DNA of 64,000 nt from Aliikangiella sp. G2MR2-5. Lineage in GTDB: Bacteria; Pseudomonadota; Gammaproteobacteria; Enterobacterales; Kangiellaceae. The position numbers and the translations under genes are program-made. Shown here in pieces: positions 53,658 to 63,895 of the stretch. The notes under the pieces are model-generated. The model saw only the letters and a list, made by a program, of their open reading frames with translations, was not told where the DNA came from and ran no database searches. Every line of letters starts with the position of its first letter. Positions within the stretch are counted from its first letter, which is position 1. The stretch lies in the NCBI RefSeq assembly GCF_015687155.1, contig NZ_JADPQF010000001.1, positions 434,001-498,000 on the forward strand, given 5' to 3'.

Positions 53658-55031
53658 TCAGATTAAAAAATAGCAGACTAAAGTAATCAAAAATGTTCCC
53701 AGCAGATTGAGCGCAAAGCCATTTCTCACCATTTGCTGGATTGGAACTCTTTCACTGCCATAAACAATTGCATTTGGTGCGGTGGCCACAGGAAGCATAA
53801 ATGCACAACTGGCGCTCATTGCCGCCGGCAACATTATGAGCGCCGGATCAATTTTCGCGCTTAGAGCGGCTGAAGCTAAGATGGGCATCAGTAGTGCAGT
53901 GGTTGCCGTGTTACTGGTCATCTCTGTCATAAAGGTTACGGTAAAGGCTACTGCCATGATTAACAGAAAGATTGGAAGCACTGTGACTCCCGCCAACTGA
54001 TTGCCGATTAGCTCGCTTAGTCCGCTAGCTGCAAAGGCTTTCGCAATACAGATTCCACCAGCGAATAGAAGTAGTACTCCCCACGGAATTTGATTAGCGG
54101 TTTTCCAGTCCAGCAGGCGTCCATCTTTGCCGTCTGGAATGATAAACATAGCAATACAAGCCAACATGGCGACGCTGGCATCATTTGCCGTTGTCAAACC
54201 GGTAAGTTCCCGCCAACCGCCAAAAGGTTCTGAGCGAGTGATCCAGAGTAAAGCGGTTACACCAAACACCCACATGACTCTCTTCTCTATGGTGGTCCAC
54301 TTTCCTGTATCAGGCACGCAGATCGTCTGTTCTGATTTAATGTGACGGGTGATCCATAACATCATCAGTGGTATGAATAAGATAATGAGTGGAACAGACC
54401 ATTTCATCCAGCTTAAAAAACCGAGAGACTGACCGCTGACTTCGCCATATGTAGAAAGGAACAGGGCATTTGGTGGAGTGCCAATCGGCGTGCCTATTCC
54501 GCCAACGCTTGCCGCGTAGGCTATCCCAAGTAGCAAAACGGTAGTGAGCTGTTTATCTTTTACATTCTCCATGGTGGCGAGAGCAACAGGCAGGAGCATC
54601 AATGTGGTTGCGGTATTGGAAATCCACATGCTAAGTAATGCGGAGGCTGCCATAAACCCCATTACCAGCCTGCGAGGGGAGGAGCCTCCGAATAAATTTA
54701 CCATAATCAAAGCTATTCTACGGTGGGCTCCTGAATAAGACATTGATTGTGACAAGATGAAGCCGCCAAGTAACAGCAGTATGAGATAGTGTCCATAGGC
54801 TTGAGCTACTTCTGATGGTTTGAGTACTCCGGTAAGCGGAAATATGGCTAGCGGGAGCAATGAAGTGATCGGTATTGGTATTGGCTCAAAAATCCACCAG
54901 ACGGCGCATAGTAAAGTGGTAGCGGCAACGATAGATACCGATGTACTCATATCTAGCTGGTTTAATACTAGACCCAGCAGAAGGCTAATCAGTGGAGTTG
55001 TCCAAAGGAGGTGGTTTTTAAGCTTTTGCAT
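53658..55031 (-). CDS. SLC13/DASS family anion-sodium symporter
   Basis: A 457-residue polytopic membrane protein with about 11-12 hydrophobic segments. Two SNTATT motifs (ISNTATTLMLLP and TSNTATTALLMP) are the hallmark paired re-entrant loops of the divalent-anion/sodium symporters, plus GGIGTPIGTPPN. Likely substrates are dicarboxylates (succinate, malate) or sulphate; sequence alone does not decide. Convergent with the enoyl-CoA hydratase gene and divergent from the PilZ gene. Confidence 0.9.
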   Translation of the reverse strand: MQKLKNHLLWTTPLISLLLGLVLNQLDMSTSVSIVAATTLLCAVWWIFEPIPIPITSLLPLAIFPLTGVLKPSEVAQAYGHYLILLLLGGFILSQSMSYSGAHRRIALIMVNLFGGSSPRRLVMGFMAASALLSMWISNTATTLMLLPVALATMENVKDKQLTTVLLLGIAYAASVGGIGTPIGTPPNALFLSTYGEVSGQSLGFLSWMKWSVPLIILFIPLMMLWITRHIKSEQTICVPDTGKWTTIEKRVMWVFGVTALLWITRSEPFGGWRELTGLTTANDASVAMLACIAMFIIPDGKDGRLLDWKTANQIPWGVLLLFAGGICIAKAFAASGLSELIGNQLAGVTVLPIFLLIMAVAFTVTFMTEMTSNTATTALLMPILASAALSAKIDPALIMLPAAMSASCAFMLPVATAPNAIVYGSERVPIQQMVRNGFALNLLGTFLITLVCYFLI

Positions 55032-55107
55032 TTTATTGAGGTAACAGTTAGTTTTTTTTAGTTAAATAGAGTCTACACTTAACGTATCTTAATCAACAAT
55101 AGGAATA

Positions 55108-55776
55108 TTGGACCCGCTTTCAATGAGGATAGAAGAACTAGGCTTGGCAATAGGGGACGCTATGCAGATTCAAATTGGCGACAGCGCTGAACAGCGTTAT
55201 CCTGTTAAGTATTATGGTTGCAATCCCAAGGGGAGTGTAATTGTTTCTGCGCCCAAGACTGGAGCGGACAAATTGATGTTTATCCGCGAAGGTCAGGTAG
55301 TAACAATGCGTTTCGTAGCCAAGAACGTTGCATCGGGTTTTACCACTCGAGTGCTAGTTACACGTGGTCAACCATACCCTTATTTGCACCTTGATATTCC
55401 GAAAGAGATTCAAACAGTTGAGGTGAGAAAAGAAGTTCGGGTTGCGACAGCCTTGTCTGTTACTGTGATTAACAAGACGCACAGTTCTCCCGCTTTGGGA
55501 GGTAAGGTAACTAATATGAGTTGTTCTGGATTTCGCCTTGAAAGTAGTATGAAAATGGCGCTACAGGACAACAAGCTTAACGTTACCATGAAGTTTAATA
55601 TTGAGGGCATAGAAAAACTGGTCACTATGGATACTGTGGTTACTTATGTTAAGGAAAAACCGGAAGAAGAGCTTTATATTTATGGGGTCAATATCGATGA
55701 TATTGATGATGATGATATGATTAGTTTGCGCGCATTTGTTTATCAGGAATTATTACGAAGTTTACATATGATTTGA
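55108..55776 (+). CDS. PilZ domain protein with YcgR-like N-terminal domain
   Basis: A 222-residue protein from a TTG with AGGA close upstream; ATG 55123 (MRIEELGL) is the alternative. The N-terminal domain (about 10-110) resembles the YcgR-N flagellar-brake domain. The C-terminal PilZ domain (about 105-215) has the c-di-GMP motif R-KEV-R and NMSCSG (D/N-x-S-x-x-G). It may read c-di-GMP made by enzymes such as the GGDEF-EAL protein at 41580. Ends 60 bases before a strong terminator. Confidence 0.85.
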   Translation: MDPLSMRIEELGLAIGDAMQIQIGDSAEQRYPVKYYGCNPKGSVIVSAPKTGADKLMFIREGQVVTMRFVAKNVASGFTTRVLVTRGQPYPYLHLDIPKEIQTVEVRKEVRVATALSVTVINKTHSSPALGGKVTNMSCSGFRLESSMKMALQDNKLNVTMKFNIEGIEKLVTMDTVVTYVKEKPEEELYIYGVNIDDIDDDDMISLRAFVYQELLRSLHMI

Positions 55777-55837
55777 ATTACTTTTCTTGCTATATACAAA
55801 GCTAAAATCTGATATTTTAGAATTTTAAATAGAAGAC

Positions 55838-55869
55838 AAAAAAAGGAGACAGAAAAGTCTCCTTTTTTT
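55838..55869. terminator. bidirectional intrinsic terminator
   Basis: A stem of about 13 bp (A-run plus GGAGAC paired with GTCTCC plus T-run) with a 6-base loop, between the convergent PilZ and trxB genes. Confidence 0.93.
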
Positions 55870-55892
55870 GGCTTATGAAACTTAAGTTTTGC

Positions 55893-56849
<957 letters not shown>

Positions 56850-57066
56850 TTACTCCAGATTCTTTGTTTGTTTATCCATGCTTTCTAGCAAGCAGGTTAA
56901 TTCTTTCTTTAATATTAATGACCGTAGATTCTAGGAGGCTTCTACGACCGACTCAAGTAATCTTATTTAATCCCATTCATTGCCTTAGGCAATAAGCAGT
57001 TTACTTATTCTTTTTGTTTGAAAAATGACCAGTAATTCGCTGGGAAGTCCGCAAATGCTTACTTTA

Positions 57067-57603
57067 TTACCACATTAGATCATCGGGGATCTGATAATCA
57101 GCGTAAGGATCATCTTCGTCCACTTCTTCGGTACGATCATTGATTAATACCAGATATTCCGGTGAGCGCTCGTTGATTTTGTCTGCTACGGCTTTCGGAA
57201 CCAGGTGATATTTTTCATCCATCACAGCTATCGCAAGCTGACCATTGGTCAGGTAACGGTGAACCTGATTGGATACCTCGAAGGATTTTATTGCCCCTTT
57301 ATCAGAAAAATTAAACTTTATTGCAGGTTTACCCATTGACTGGCTGTTTACCTCAATAAGTTGACGTATTTGAGCTTGGATCGCTCTTTCTTCAGCTTTA
57401 GCGTTTTTTTCCTGATTCAACTGGCGTGCTCGTTCAGCCTGTTCAGCCATCGCCTGCTGGGCTGCAAGTTTGCTTTCATCGACCGTCTCGACTTTTTGCT
57501 TACGCGCAATTTTCTTCTGTTTGCGCTTGGCACTGTTGATTTTGTTGGCTTTGTCCTTGCTGGCTAAACCGGCTTTGAGGAGTTGTTCTTGTAAAGAGGC
57601 CAT
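57067..57603 (-). CDS. DUF2058 family protein (YaiL-like)
   Basis: A 178-residue protein starting SLQEQLLKAGLASKDKANK, the usual DUF2058/YaiL opening. A very basic Lys/Arg region (about 22-45) is followed by a long charged helix, then a small C-terminal domain with IKFNFSDKGAIKSFEV and LAIAVMDEKYHLVP. Nucleic-acid association has been suggested for the family; the role is not known. It ends in an acidic tail. Confidence 0.82.
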   Translation of the reverse strand: MASLQEQLLKAGLASKDKANKINSAKRKQKKIARKQKVETVDESKLAAQQAMAEQAERARQLNQEKNAKAEERAIQAQIRQLIEVNSQSMGKPAIKFNFSDKGAIKSFEVSNQVHRYLTNGQLAIAVMDEKYHLVPKAVADKINERSPEYLVLINDRTEEVDEDDPYADYQIPDDLMW

Positions 57604-57795
57604 AATTTATACTGTAGCTTTTAAATGGATATCGCGCATATTTGGGGATTTTTAGCAGAAATTCAAGTAGCATTTTAAGTGTTTTATTTTTTTAAGTAAG
57701 ATAATCTTCGGTTAACTACTAAGTTGCGCCCGAGCTGAGCTTTGAAGCGCTTTTATCTAAATTCGCAGGGATGACTGCGGCGTAGAGAAAGGGGA

Positions 57796-58152
57796 ATGAA
57801 AGTGTCACACGAAAAAATAAGCTATGTTGAGTTTCCGTCCAGGGATCTGATTAAAACCAAAGCATTCTTTTCAAGAGTATTTGACTGGACTTTTACTGAT
57901 TACGGACCTGATTATACTGCATTTAACAACCAGGGAATTGATGGAGGCTTCTTTACCTCAGATAAGACTGTTTCCACAGCAACAGGTAGTGCCTTAGTGG
58001 TTTTCTACAGTAAAGAGCTTGAAACGACCAAAGATAAAATTATCGAAGCTGGAGGAAAGCTAATAAAGCCAATATTCAGTTTTCCCGGTGGAAGACGATT
58101 TCATTTTGCCGATCCCAATGGCAATGAGTATGCCGTTTGGTCCGATAATTAA
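57796..58152 (+). CDS. VOC (glyoxalase/bleomycin-resistance) family protein
   Basis: A 118-residue single VOC domain: ISYVEFPSRDLIKTKAFFSRVF, then PGGRRFHFADPNGNEYAVWSD. Metal-ligand residues (His near the end, Glu in the last strand) are partly present, so it may bind a metal, but the substrate is not predictable. The ATG at 57796 lies directly after GGGGA; the GTG at 57802 has better spacing and may be the true start. Confidence 0.8.
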   Translation: MKVSHEKISYVEFPSRDLIKTKAFFSRVFDWTFTDYGPDYTAFNNQGIDGGFFTSDKTVSTATGSALVVFYSKELETTKDKIIEAGGKLIKPIFSFPGGRRFHFADPNGNEYAVWSDN

Positions 58153-58508
58153 AAATTCTTTAACTATTGGCTCTAAACCAGGTTAGAGTCCTGAGTTGAC
58201 GGGCTGGAAGTTGGAATGTCAGAGGAGCTAAAAAGCAATAATAGGCTCCGGTGATAAAGCTTGCAGCCGTTGTTATAAACCTTGTAACTAAATGAAATCA
58301 TTGAATGTTTGTTTTCAATTTTCTCCAGCTCATTGTTAAGTGCTCAAAAAACCGACCATCAAACCGGTGCAATTATACTCGCAATATTCTGAGCCAAAAA
58401 TAATCTATCATTCATATCCTTAAGACGTCATTTCTATAAAACCTGGCTATTGCAAGATATTTAACTATTGAAGTGTGAAAACTGTTCACTAATTTGGAAA
58501 TAATTATT
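58153..58508. other. intergenic region, nothing convincing
   Basis: About 355 bases between the VOC gene and the GNAT-methyltransferase gene. A TATACT at 58374-58379 could be a -10 box, but no matching -35 is seen. No terminator or reading frame to report. Confidence 0.35.
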
Positions 58509-59921
58509 ATGCCTTTAGATTTATCTAAACTTTGTATTCGCTGGTTTTCCTTCAAGAACCATGAAATAGAAGTACTCAAATTTAGAAATTCCATTTATGT
58601 GGAGGAACAAGGAGTATGTGAATCCTTGACAAAAATAAGGGAAGATGAGGACGCTATTCATCTGGGCGCCTGGTATGACGGCGAACTTGTTTCTTCAATA
58701 TCGGCTTACATTCTTGACGCTAATAGCGCATTGCTGAGAGAGGAGGTGTGTAATGGCGAACTCTCCTTAAGATATGGAATGAGAATGGAGTCTTCAAGTT
58801 TTAGAGGAAGCCACTTAAACAGTTTGCTCTGTAATTGGTTATGCAAAAGTATCTTCGAATGCCTTAGACCTGTTCGAACTTATGTTGTTTTGTATCCTCA
58901 ACATTACTCACTACAGAAGTTCTATGAAAAGCGTTGGAATCACAGAGAATATAAAAAACACGAAGAACAAGTTGTATTGATGTGTGACGATGAAAAAGAC
59001 AGGTTACAGCAATATCTGGAAAGTAGAAAAAGCCTCGCAAGATTAAAGCAGAAATACTTTAGCTCAGTAGAATTGCCTGACCTGTCGGGCTTTCTGTTCC
59101 AGGAAGGGCGAGAGGACTTGATCGCTTATCAATCTTTAATGCGGGAAAATCTTTATACCGAAGGACTTGATGTTGAACTAGATTTACCTCGACTATGTGC
59201 TCAGGCTCAACAACTATATGCAACACAAAAAGTCTTTATACATAAAATTCAAAAAATAGGAAAGATTCAGCGTTGGCTGGATGTAGGTTCAGGCGCGGGA
59301 GCCTACCTTAACTTGCTTAGTCGTGACCGCGAATTAGAAAATATCGAGTTTTCAGGTGTCGAAAGCGCCTCGTTATTACATCAGATCGCTCAAAAAAAAT
59401 TCCCTGATATTAAATGGTATACAGGAAGTGCCTATCAAACTGATTTTGAACATGCATCATTTGACCTTGTTCATTGTAGTTTTCTGATGATCCACCTTTT
59501 ATGTCCGTCACTGGCATTGGCGGAATTTAACCGACTCCTAAGAACAGGGGGGGTACTCTATGTTGTAGACGTTTACGATAGTTCTTTTAGGGGCCCTGAA
59601 GCGATGAGCAAAGTCGTACAAAGGCATTGTGAAATCTATGAAGGCGATCGAAACATAATGAATCACCTGCCAGAACTCGGTCGACAACACGGGTTTAAAC
59701 CTTATCTAGAATATAATGTAATAGTTTCTTCTGAGCAGGTTGAAGTTTCCGAAGATGATTTAAATCTGGTGCTTGATAAAGATCTGTTACTGGATATGTT
59801 CGATTTTATTGCACAAAGAGAATCACTAGTGGAAGAGTACGCTTCGGCAAAAAAAAGCTGCAAAACAAGTTCTGAGCCCGTCAGTGTGAGTATTCAAACC
59901 CAGCTATTCATTAAGGTCTAA
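58509..59921 (+). CDS. fusion protein: GNAT-like domain plus class I SAM methyltransferase
   Basis: A 470-residue protein from ATG 58509 (TGGAAA 8 bases upstream; a TTG at 58494 is less likely). Residues 10-160 resemble a GNAT/acyl-homoserine-lactone-synthase-like fold: VLKFRNSIYVEEQGV, AIHLGAWYDGELVSSISAY, and a helix/strand end at FYEKRWNHREY. Residues 185-400 are a class I methyltransferase with SAM motif WLDVGSGAGAYL near 256 and FDLVHCSFLMIHL at the post-motif. The substrate is unknown. A single-gene unit ended by a terminator. The fusion may couple acylation and methylation of one small molecule. Confidence 0.75.
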   Translation: MPLDLSKLCIRWFSFKNHEIEVLKFRNSIYVEEQGVCESLTKIREDEDAIHLGAWYDGELVSSISAYILDANSALLREEVCNGELSLRYGMRMESSSFRGSHLNSLLCNWLCKSIFECLRPVRTYVVLYPQHYSLQKFYEKRWNHREYKKHEEQVVLMCDDEKDRLQQYLESRKSLARLKQKYFSSVELPDLSGFLFQEGREDLIAYQSLMRENLYTEGLDVELDLPRLCAQAQQLYATQKVFIHKIQKIGKIQRWLDVGSGAGAYLNLLSRDRELENIEFSGVESASLLHQIAQKKFPDIKWYTGSAYQTDFEHASFDLVHCSFLMIHLLCPSLALAEFNRLLRTGGVLYVVDVYDSSFRGPEAMSKVVQRHCEIYEGDRNIMNHLPELGRQHGFKPYLEYNVIVSSEQVEVSEDDLNLVLDKDLLLDMFDFIAQRESLVEEYASAKKSCKTSSEPVSVSIQTQLFIKV

Positions 59922-59949
59922 GTGCTACTCTCTATATCATATTCAATAG

Positions 59950-59973
59950 AAAAGCTCTCGTCGGGAGCTTTTT
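59950..59973 (+). terminator. intrinsic terminator after the GNAT-methyltransferase gene
   Basis: An 8-10 bp stem (AAAAGCTC with GAGCTTTT, extended by a wobble pair), short loop and T-run, about 30 bases after the stop. Confidence 0.9.
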
Positions 59974-60180
59974 GTTTTCAATGATTTGTTAAGTAAGGTT
60001 CTGTCTTCAGTTTGACTAAACCCGGATTGGTACTAACTTTGTTGAATACCTGCCTTTATGGAGCCCCATGTTGTTAGCCGCTGCTTGCATCTCCTGATGG
60101 TAGGCTCACAAGCCGCTACGACCTGTCTCTTGTAAAATATCAAATATTTCAAAATGAGTTATTGTTGCAAACAGTTGAAT

Positions 60181-60199
60181 AAGAAATTGCCAATTTCTT
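60181..60199. promoter_or_regulatory. perfect 19-bp palindrome upstream of the collar-protein cassette
   Basis: AAGAAATTG and CAATTTCTT around a single central C. It lies about 125 bases before the DUF6916 gene in a 400-base non-coding stretch (59922-60325) that is otherwise featureless apart from the terminator at its left end. It could be a repressor operator; no regulator is assigned. Confidence 0.5.
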
Positions 60200-60325
60200 G
60201 CGAAAGGGAATAAACCAGACTAGCTTAATTATGTAATATTTTAAATTGTTCTATTTATTGTATTTGATGGCTTACGAAACAGTTTAATTAAAAAAATACT
60301 AACAAACTTGTTTTAAGGATATTCC

Positions 60326-60640
60326 ATGTTAGATAGCTATAACTACAAAACTCTAAACGAGATTATTGGTCAAGCGGTTGTTGTTGAAGATAGAAAAGGA
60401 AATCAGGTTCACCTTATTATTGCTGAAGTAAATAAAGGGCAAATCGATGGGGAGCAGTGGGAAGCCTTTTCAGTAATTTATCAGGGGAAACCTGATTTTT
60501 CTGTGCCGCAGGGAACCTACAAGCTTCATCATCAAGCTTTTGGTGAAAAAGAACTGTTCTTGTCGCCAAATTCAGAAACTGAATATGAGACAGTAATTGC
60601 TCGAAGGCGAGATGCGAAATCAGATGTGGCTGTCGTATAG
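60326..60640 (+). CDS. DUF6916 family protein
   Basis: A 104-residue protein. A small beta-rich fold: IGQAVVVEDRKGNQVHLIIAEV, EAFSVIYQGKP, VPQGTYKLHHQAFGEKELFLSP. This pattern (a helix-free 'QGTY-x-x-H-x-x-LG' core) is that of DUF6916, commonly encoded beside tail-collar-domain proteins, as it is here. AAGGA lies 7 bases before the ATG. Function unknown; probably part of the same surface or exported assembly as the collar proteins. Confidence 0.72.
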   Translation: MLDSYNYKTLNEIIGQAVVVEDRKGNQVHLIIAEVNKGQIDGEQWEAFSVIYQGKPDFSVPQGTYKLHHQAFGEKELFLSPNSETEYETVIARRRDAKSDVAVV

Positions 60641-60648
60641 TGCGAACA

Positions 60649-61146
60649 CTAATTATGACAGGGACGCCATTCCATCAAAAGGTAAATTTCATTTGTCTGA
60701 GTTTTGAGTTTAAACCCCAGCCGTTCGTAAAGTTTTTTGGCTGGATTGTTGTGTTCTACATGAATGGTAACAGGTTGATTCAGCTCGCGAGCTTGTTCAA
60801 AAAGTTTCTCGAAATAATAAGATCCAATTCCCAGATTTCGGTATTCGGGCATCAAGGCGATATCAACAATTCGTATTTCGCTTTCCCAGTAGTCTACAAA
60901 AAGACGACCCACTGGCTGATTTCCAACTTCAACAATATAAAACGAGCTGGTGTCATAATGTCGAGTGTAATGCTCCAGTTGTGCGCTAAATTGTTGAGAA
61001 ATAAAGCGCTCTTTTTCTTCAACACTAAAGTTAGTCAGTGCCAGCTCGCTTTCGCGTGTCGAAGCGTACAACTGATGCATAAAGGAAATATCGTCACTTG
61101 AATATTTACGCAAAGAGATTTTGTTTTTCCAGTTTTTTATTGTCAT
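60649..61146 (-). CDS. GNAT family N-acetyltransferase
   Basis: A 165-residue single GNAT domain: SLRKYSSDDISFMHQLY at the start, FYIVEVGNQPVGRLFVDYWE, IALMPEYRNLGIGSYYFEKL (the acetyl-CoA-binding Q/R-x-x-G-x-G/A loop as YRNLGIG) and KLYERLGF. It lies on the opposite strand between DUF6916 and the collar genes, ending 8 bases from the DUF6916 stop. Substrate unknown. Confidence 0.85.
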   Translation of the reverse strand: MTIKNWKNKISLRKYSSDDISFMHQLYASTRESELALTNFSVEEKERFISQQFSAQLEHYTRHYDTSSFYIVEVGNQPVGRLFVDYWESEIRIVDIALMPEYRNLGIGSYYFEKLFEQARELNQPVTIHVEHNNPAKKLYERLGFKLKTQTNEIYLLMEWRPCHN

Positions 61147-61217
61147 GTGTAGTAGGTAGTTATTTTTAATAATTTGATTGTGGGGTGACTCACTTAATTT
61201 GTAAAGAGGAAACTGTT

Positions 61218-61754
61218 ATGGCGGAACCTTTCTTAAGCGAAATTCGAATGTGGGGGTTTAGTTGGCCTCCTAGAGGATGGCAACAATGTGATGGACAGCA
61301 AATGCCGATTACACAAAATGAAGCTTTGTTCTCACTAATTGGAACAGCATATGGTGGAAACGGAACAACTACATTCGGTTTACCCGATTTGCGAGGACGT
61401 GCGCCTATTCATGCAGAAGGTGGACAAACTCGAATGGGGGAAACCAGCGGGTTAGAGAATGTCACTTTGAACATGTCGGAAATGCCGACACACACTCATG
61501 CTCTTAGAGGAACCACTGCAAACGCGAATGTTAATAACTTCTCCAGCAAAGTACTCGCTTCTGGATACCAATACGTTGGTCGTGAATCGAGGCAGGGTCC
61601 TAAAAACATGTATGCACCACCGGAAAACTTAACAGCACTTAGTTCTCAGAGCATTTCTGTTATGGGCGGAAATCAAGCGCATAACAATATACAACCAACA
61701 TTGGTCGTTAACTTTTGTATTGCTGTTACCGGCTTATTCCCATCAAGAAATTAA
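61218..61754 (+). CDS. phage tail collar domain protein 1 (MdpB-like)
   Basis: A 178-residue protein from ATG 61218 (MAEPFLSEIRMW), with AGAGGAAA upstream; the longer frame from 61185 is rejected. The tail-collar pattern is clear: PRGWQQCDGQQMPITQNEALFSLIGTAYGG, TTFGLPDLRGRAPIH, and the end VVNFCIAVTGLFPSRN. Members of this microcystin-dependent-protein-like group occur in non-phage chromosomal cassettes of two to four copies. First of three tandem paralogs here. Confidence 0.87.
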   Translation: MAEPFLSEIRMWGFSWPPRGWQQCDGQQMPITQNEALFSLIGTAYGGNGTTTFGLPDLRGRAPIHAEGGQTRMGETSGLENVTLNMSEMPTHTHALRGTTANANVNNFSSKVLASGYQYVGRESRQGPKNMYAPPENLTALSSQSISVMGGNQAHNNIQPTLVVNFCIAVTGLFPSRN

Positions 61755-61771
61755 CTAATGGAGTTTGACTG

Positions 61772-62305
61772 ATGAGTGAACCATATATTGGCGAAATACG
61801 TATGTTCGCTGGAAATTTCACGCCGCGCTCCTGGGCTAATTGCAGCGGACAGCTTCTTTCAATTGCACAAAATAATGCTCTGTTTGCTTTGCTGGGGACT
61901 ACCTATGGTGGTGATGGTCGTACAACTTTTGCTCTGCCTGATTTTCAAGGAAGAATTCCAGTTCATCAAGGTCTGGGGCCAGGGTTAACGCCTCGAGTGA
62001 TTGGCCAAAAATTTGGATCTGAGAAGGTAACTTTAAATGTTAATCAAATACCGAATCACAATCATGCTTTCGTTGCTAGTTTGAATGATGCAGATTCCAG
62101 TAATCCTGCCAGTGACGTTTTAGCATCGCAGTCTGATGGAGATAAGCCCTATGCGGGGGCTGCCTCTGATCCGGCTAACTTTCAACAACTCAACAGCCAG
62201 ACTATCGGCTTGAGTGGTGGTGGGCTATCGCACACCAATATGATGCCTTCTTTGTGTGTGAACTTTATTATCTGCCTATTCGGGATTTTCCCGTCTCGAA
62301 GCTAA
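61772..62305 (+). CDS. phage tail collar domain protein 2 (MdpB-like)
   Basis: A 177-residue paralog of its neighbours: MSEPYIGEIRMFAGNF, PRSWANCSGQLLSIAQNNALFALLG, GGDGRTTFALPDFQGRIPVH, ending FIICLFGIFPSRS. GGAG precedes the ATG. Seventeen bases follow the previous stop and 10 precede the next gene, so the three are almost certainly cotranscribed. Confidence 0.87.
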   Translation: MSEPYIGEIRMFAGNFTPRSWANCSGQLLSIAQNNALFALLGTTYGGDGRTTFALPDFQGRIPVHQGLGPGLTPRVIGQKFGSEKVTLNVNQIPNHNHAFVASLNDADSSNPASDVLASQSDGDKPYAGAASDPANFQQLNSQTIGLSGGGLSHTNMMPSLCVNFIICLFGIFPSRS

Positions 62306-62315
62306 GGAGTCAAAA

Positions 62316-62855
62316 ATGTCTGAACCATTTATCGCAGAAATTCGTATGTGGGCTTGCAACTTCGCTCCAAGAACCTGGGCTTTTTGTAATGGCCAACTGA
62401 TGCCTATTTCTGAAAATACCGCTTTGTTTTCTCTTATCGGAAATATTTATGGAGGAGATGGTAGAACAACCATGGCCTTACCAAATTTGACAGATCGTGT
62501 ACCTATGAATCCGGGAAATGGACCAGGATTAACACCCAGACGTCTCGGCGACAAAATAGGTATTAATGACGTTACACTGACTGAATCAGAACTACCGCCA
62601 CATGACCATATCTTAAATGGTGTTGCCGAAAGTGGCAATTCTGCACAACCGAGTGAGTCTCACTTTATGGGGCAGGATGCTGACTCGGCAGCTGAAGTTA
62701 TTGCATTCACTTCGGATCAAACATCAATTAATGCGCAGTTGTCTGAAAAGGCCATTGCCAATAGCGGTTCCAGTCAACCTCACGAAAATAGGCAACCGAC
62801 TTTGGGAGTAAACTTTTGCATTGCGCTACAAGGCTTGTATCCATCTCGAAGCTAA
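62316..62855 (+). CDS. phage tail collar domain protein 3 (MdpB-like)
   Basis: A 179-residue paralog: MSEPFIAEIRMWACNF, PRTWAFCNGQLMPISENTALFSLIG, GGDGRTTMALPNLTDRVPM, ending FCIALQGLYPSRS. AAGGAG precedes the ATG. The variable middle region (about 105-150) differs most among the three copies, as expected if it is the exposed or ligand-facing part. Confidence 0.87.
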   Translation: MSEPFIAEIRMWACNFAPRTWAFCNGQLMPISENTALFSLIGNIYGGDGRTTMALPNLTDRVPMNPGNGPGLTPRRLGDKIGINDVTLTESELPPHDHILNGVAESGNSAQPSESHFMGQDADSAAEVIAFTSDQTSINAQLSEKAIANSGSSQPHENRQPTLGVNFCIALQGLYPSRS

Positions 62856-62920
62856 CCTGAAAGCCGGGCTAGTCCCGGCATGTTTTAAATTGTTGGTTAA
62901 ACAAATTCGTAAAGTGTTGT

Positions 62921-63745
62921 ATGAGTAGAAAGTATCATTTTATTTCCGGATTACCTCGTTCAGGTTCAACCCTGTTGTCCGGTCTTCTAAGACAAAATCC
63001 AAATTTTTTTGCTGCCATGTCCAGTCCGGTCGCTTCACTAATGAATGGTTGTCTGGAACAGATGGGAGCTGGCGGAGAGTTCTTTACCTTTTTCGACTCG
63101 GAAAAGCGCAAACGTATCTGTCGTTCACTATTTGAAGCCTACTATCAAGATAAAGCAGATAATACCGTTATTTTTGATACTAATCGGTTATGGAATGCTC
63201 GTCTACATCAACTCTCGGAACTGTTCTCGCAGTTTAAAGTTATTTGTTGCGTTAGAAATCCGGCCTGGATTATGGATAGCTTTGAGCGCATTTATCGGAA
63301 AAATCCGTTTGATTATAGCCGAATGTACAATTCGCAGGCTCGCCTGACTGTCTATTCGAGGTGTGAAACCTTGATTAACGCCTCCAGTGTTGTTGGTAGC
63401 GCCTGGACTGCGCTCAAGGAAGCCTACTATGGAGAGCATTCTGAGCGACTATTGTTGATCGATTATGACTTGTTGACGCAGCATCCCGAAAAAACGTTGC
63501 AGCTGCTGTATGAATTTATCGACCAATCTCCATTTGAGCATGATTTTGAAAATGTGGATTATCAGGAAGTAGAGTTTGATGAAAAGCTGGGCGCCAAAGG
63601 ATTGCATACTGTAAAGCGCAAAGTTGAATTTTCTCCGCGTCGAACTATTTTGCCTCCTGATTTGTTTGCTAAATATAACGATATGGCTTTTTGGAAAGAT
63701 AATACAGGGACTAACGCCAGCATTATTTCCCCTAAAGAGGATTAA
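62921..63745 (+). CDS. sulfotransferase family protein
   Basis: A 274-residue protein. FISGLPRSGSTLLSGLL (residues 7-23) is the PAPS-binding 5'-phosphosulphate loop; FKVICCVRNPAWIMDSFERI (about 105-124) matches the 3'-phosphate-binding motif. It is predicted to transfer sulphate from PAPS to an unknown acceptor. It follows the three collar-domain genes by 65 bases on the same strand, an association seen in similar cassettes; modification of the collar proteins or of a surface partner is a guess. Confidence 0.85.
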   Translation: MSRKYHFISGLPRSGSTLLSGLLRQNPNFFAAMSSPVASLMNGCLEQMGAGGEFFTFFDSEKRKRICRSLFEAYYQDKADNTVIFDTNRLWNARLHQLSELFSQFKVICCVRNPAWIMDSFERIYRKNPFDYSRMYNSQARLTVYSRCETLINASSVVGSAWTALKEAYYGEHSERLLLIDYDLLTQHPEKTLQLLYEFIDQSPFEHDFENVDYQEVEFDEKLGAKGLHTVKRKVEFSPRRTILPPDLFAKYNDMAFWKDNTGTNASIISPKED

Positions 63746-63895
63746 AGAGTTATTAGATAAATAAAAATAATTAAGCAAAGTCGTTCTAGAATTAATAAAG
63801 TCGGCAAGGAGTAGCCAGTTTTCTTTAGTTGATATTTGTTGACTAAAACAAAAGGCCATTGATAGAAGTTCGAACCATTAAAATCGGAACAGGAC

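Noticed and set aside
60640-61101. 153-codon plus-strand frame opposite the GNAT gene
   Set aside because: The minus-strand frame has complete GNAT motifs; the plus-strand translation has none.
61218-62855. Prophage tail region
   Set aside because: Only collar-domain proteins are present; no capsid, terminase, portal, integrase or other tail genes are seen, and similar non-phage cassettes are known.
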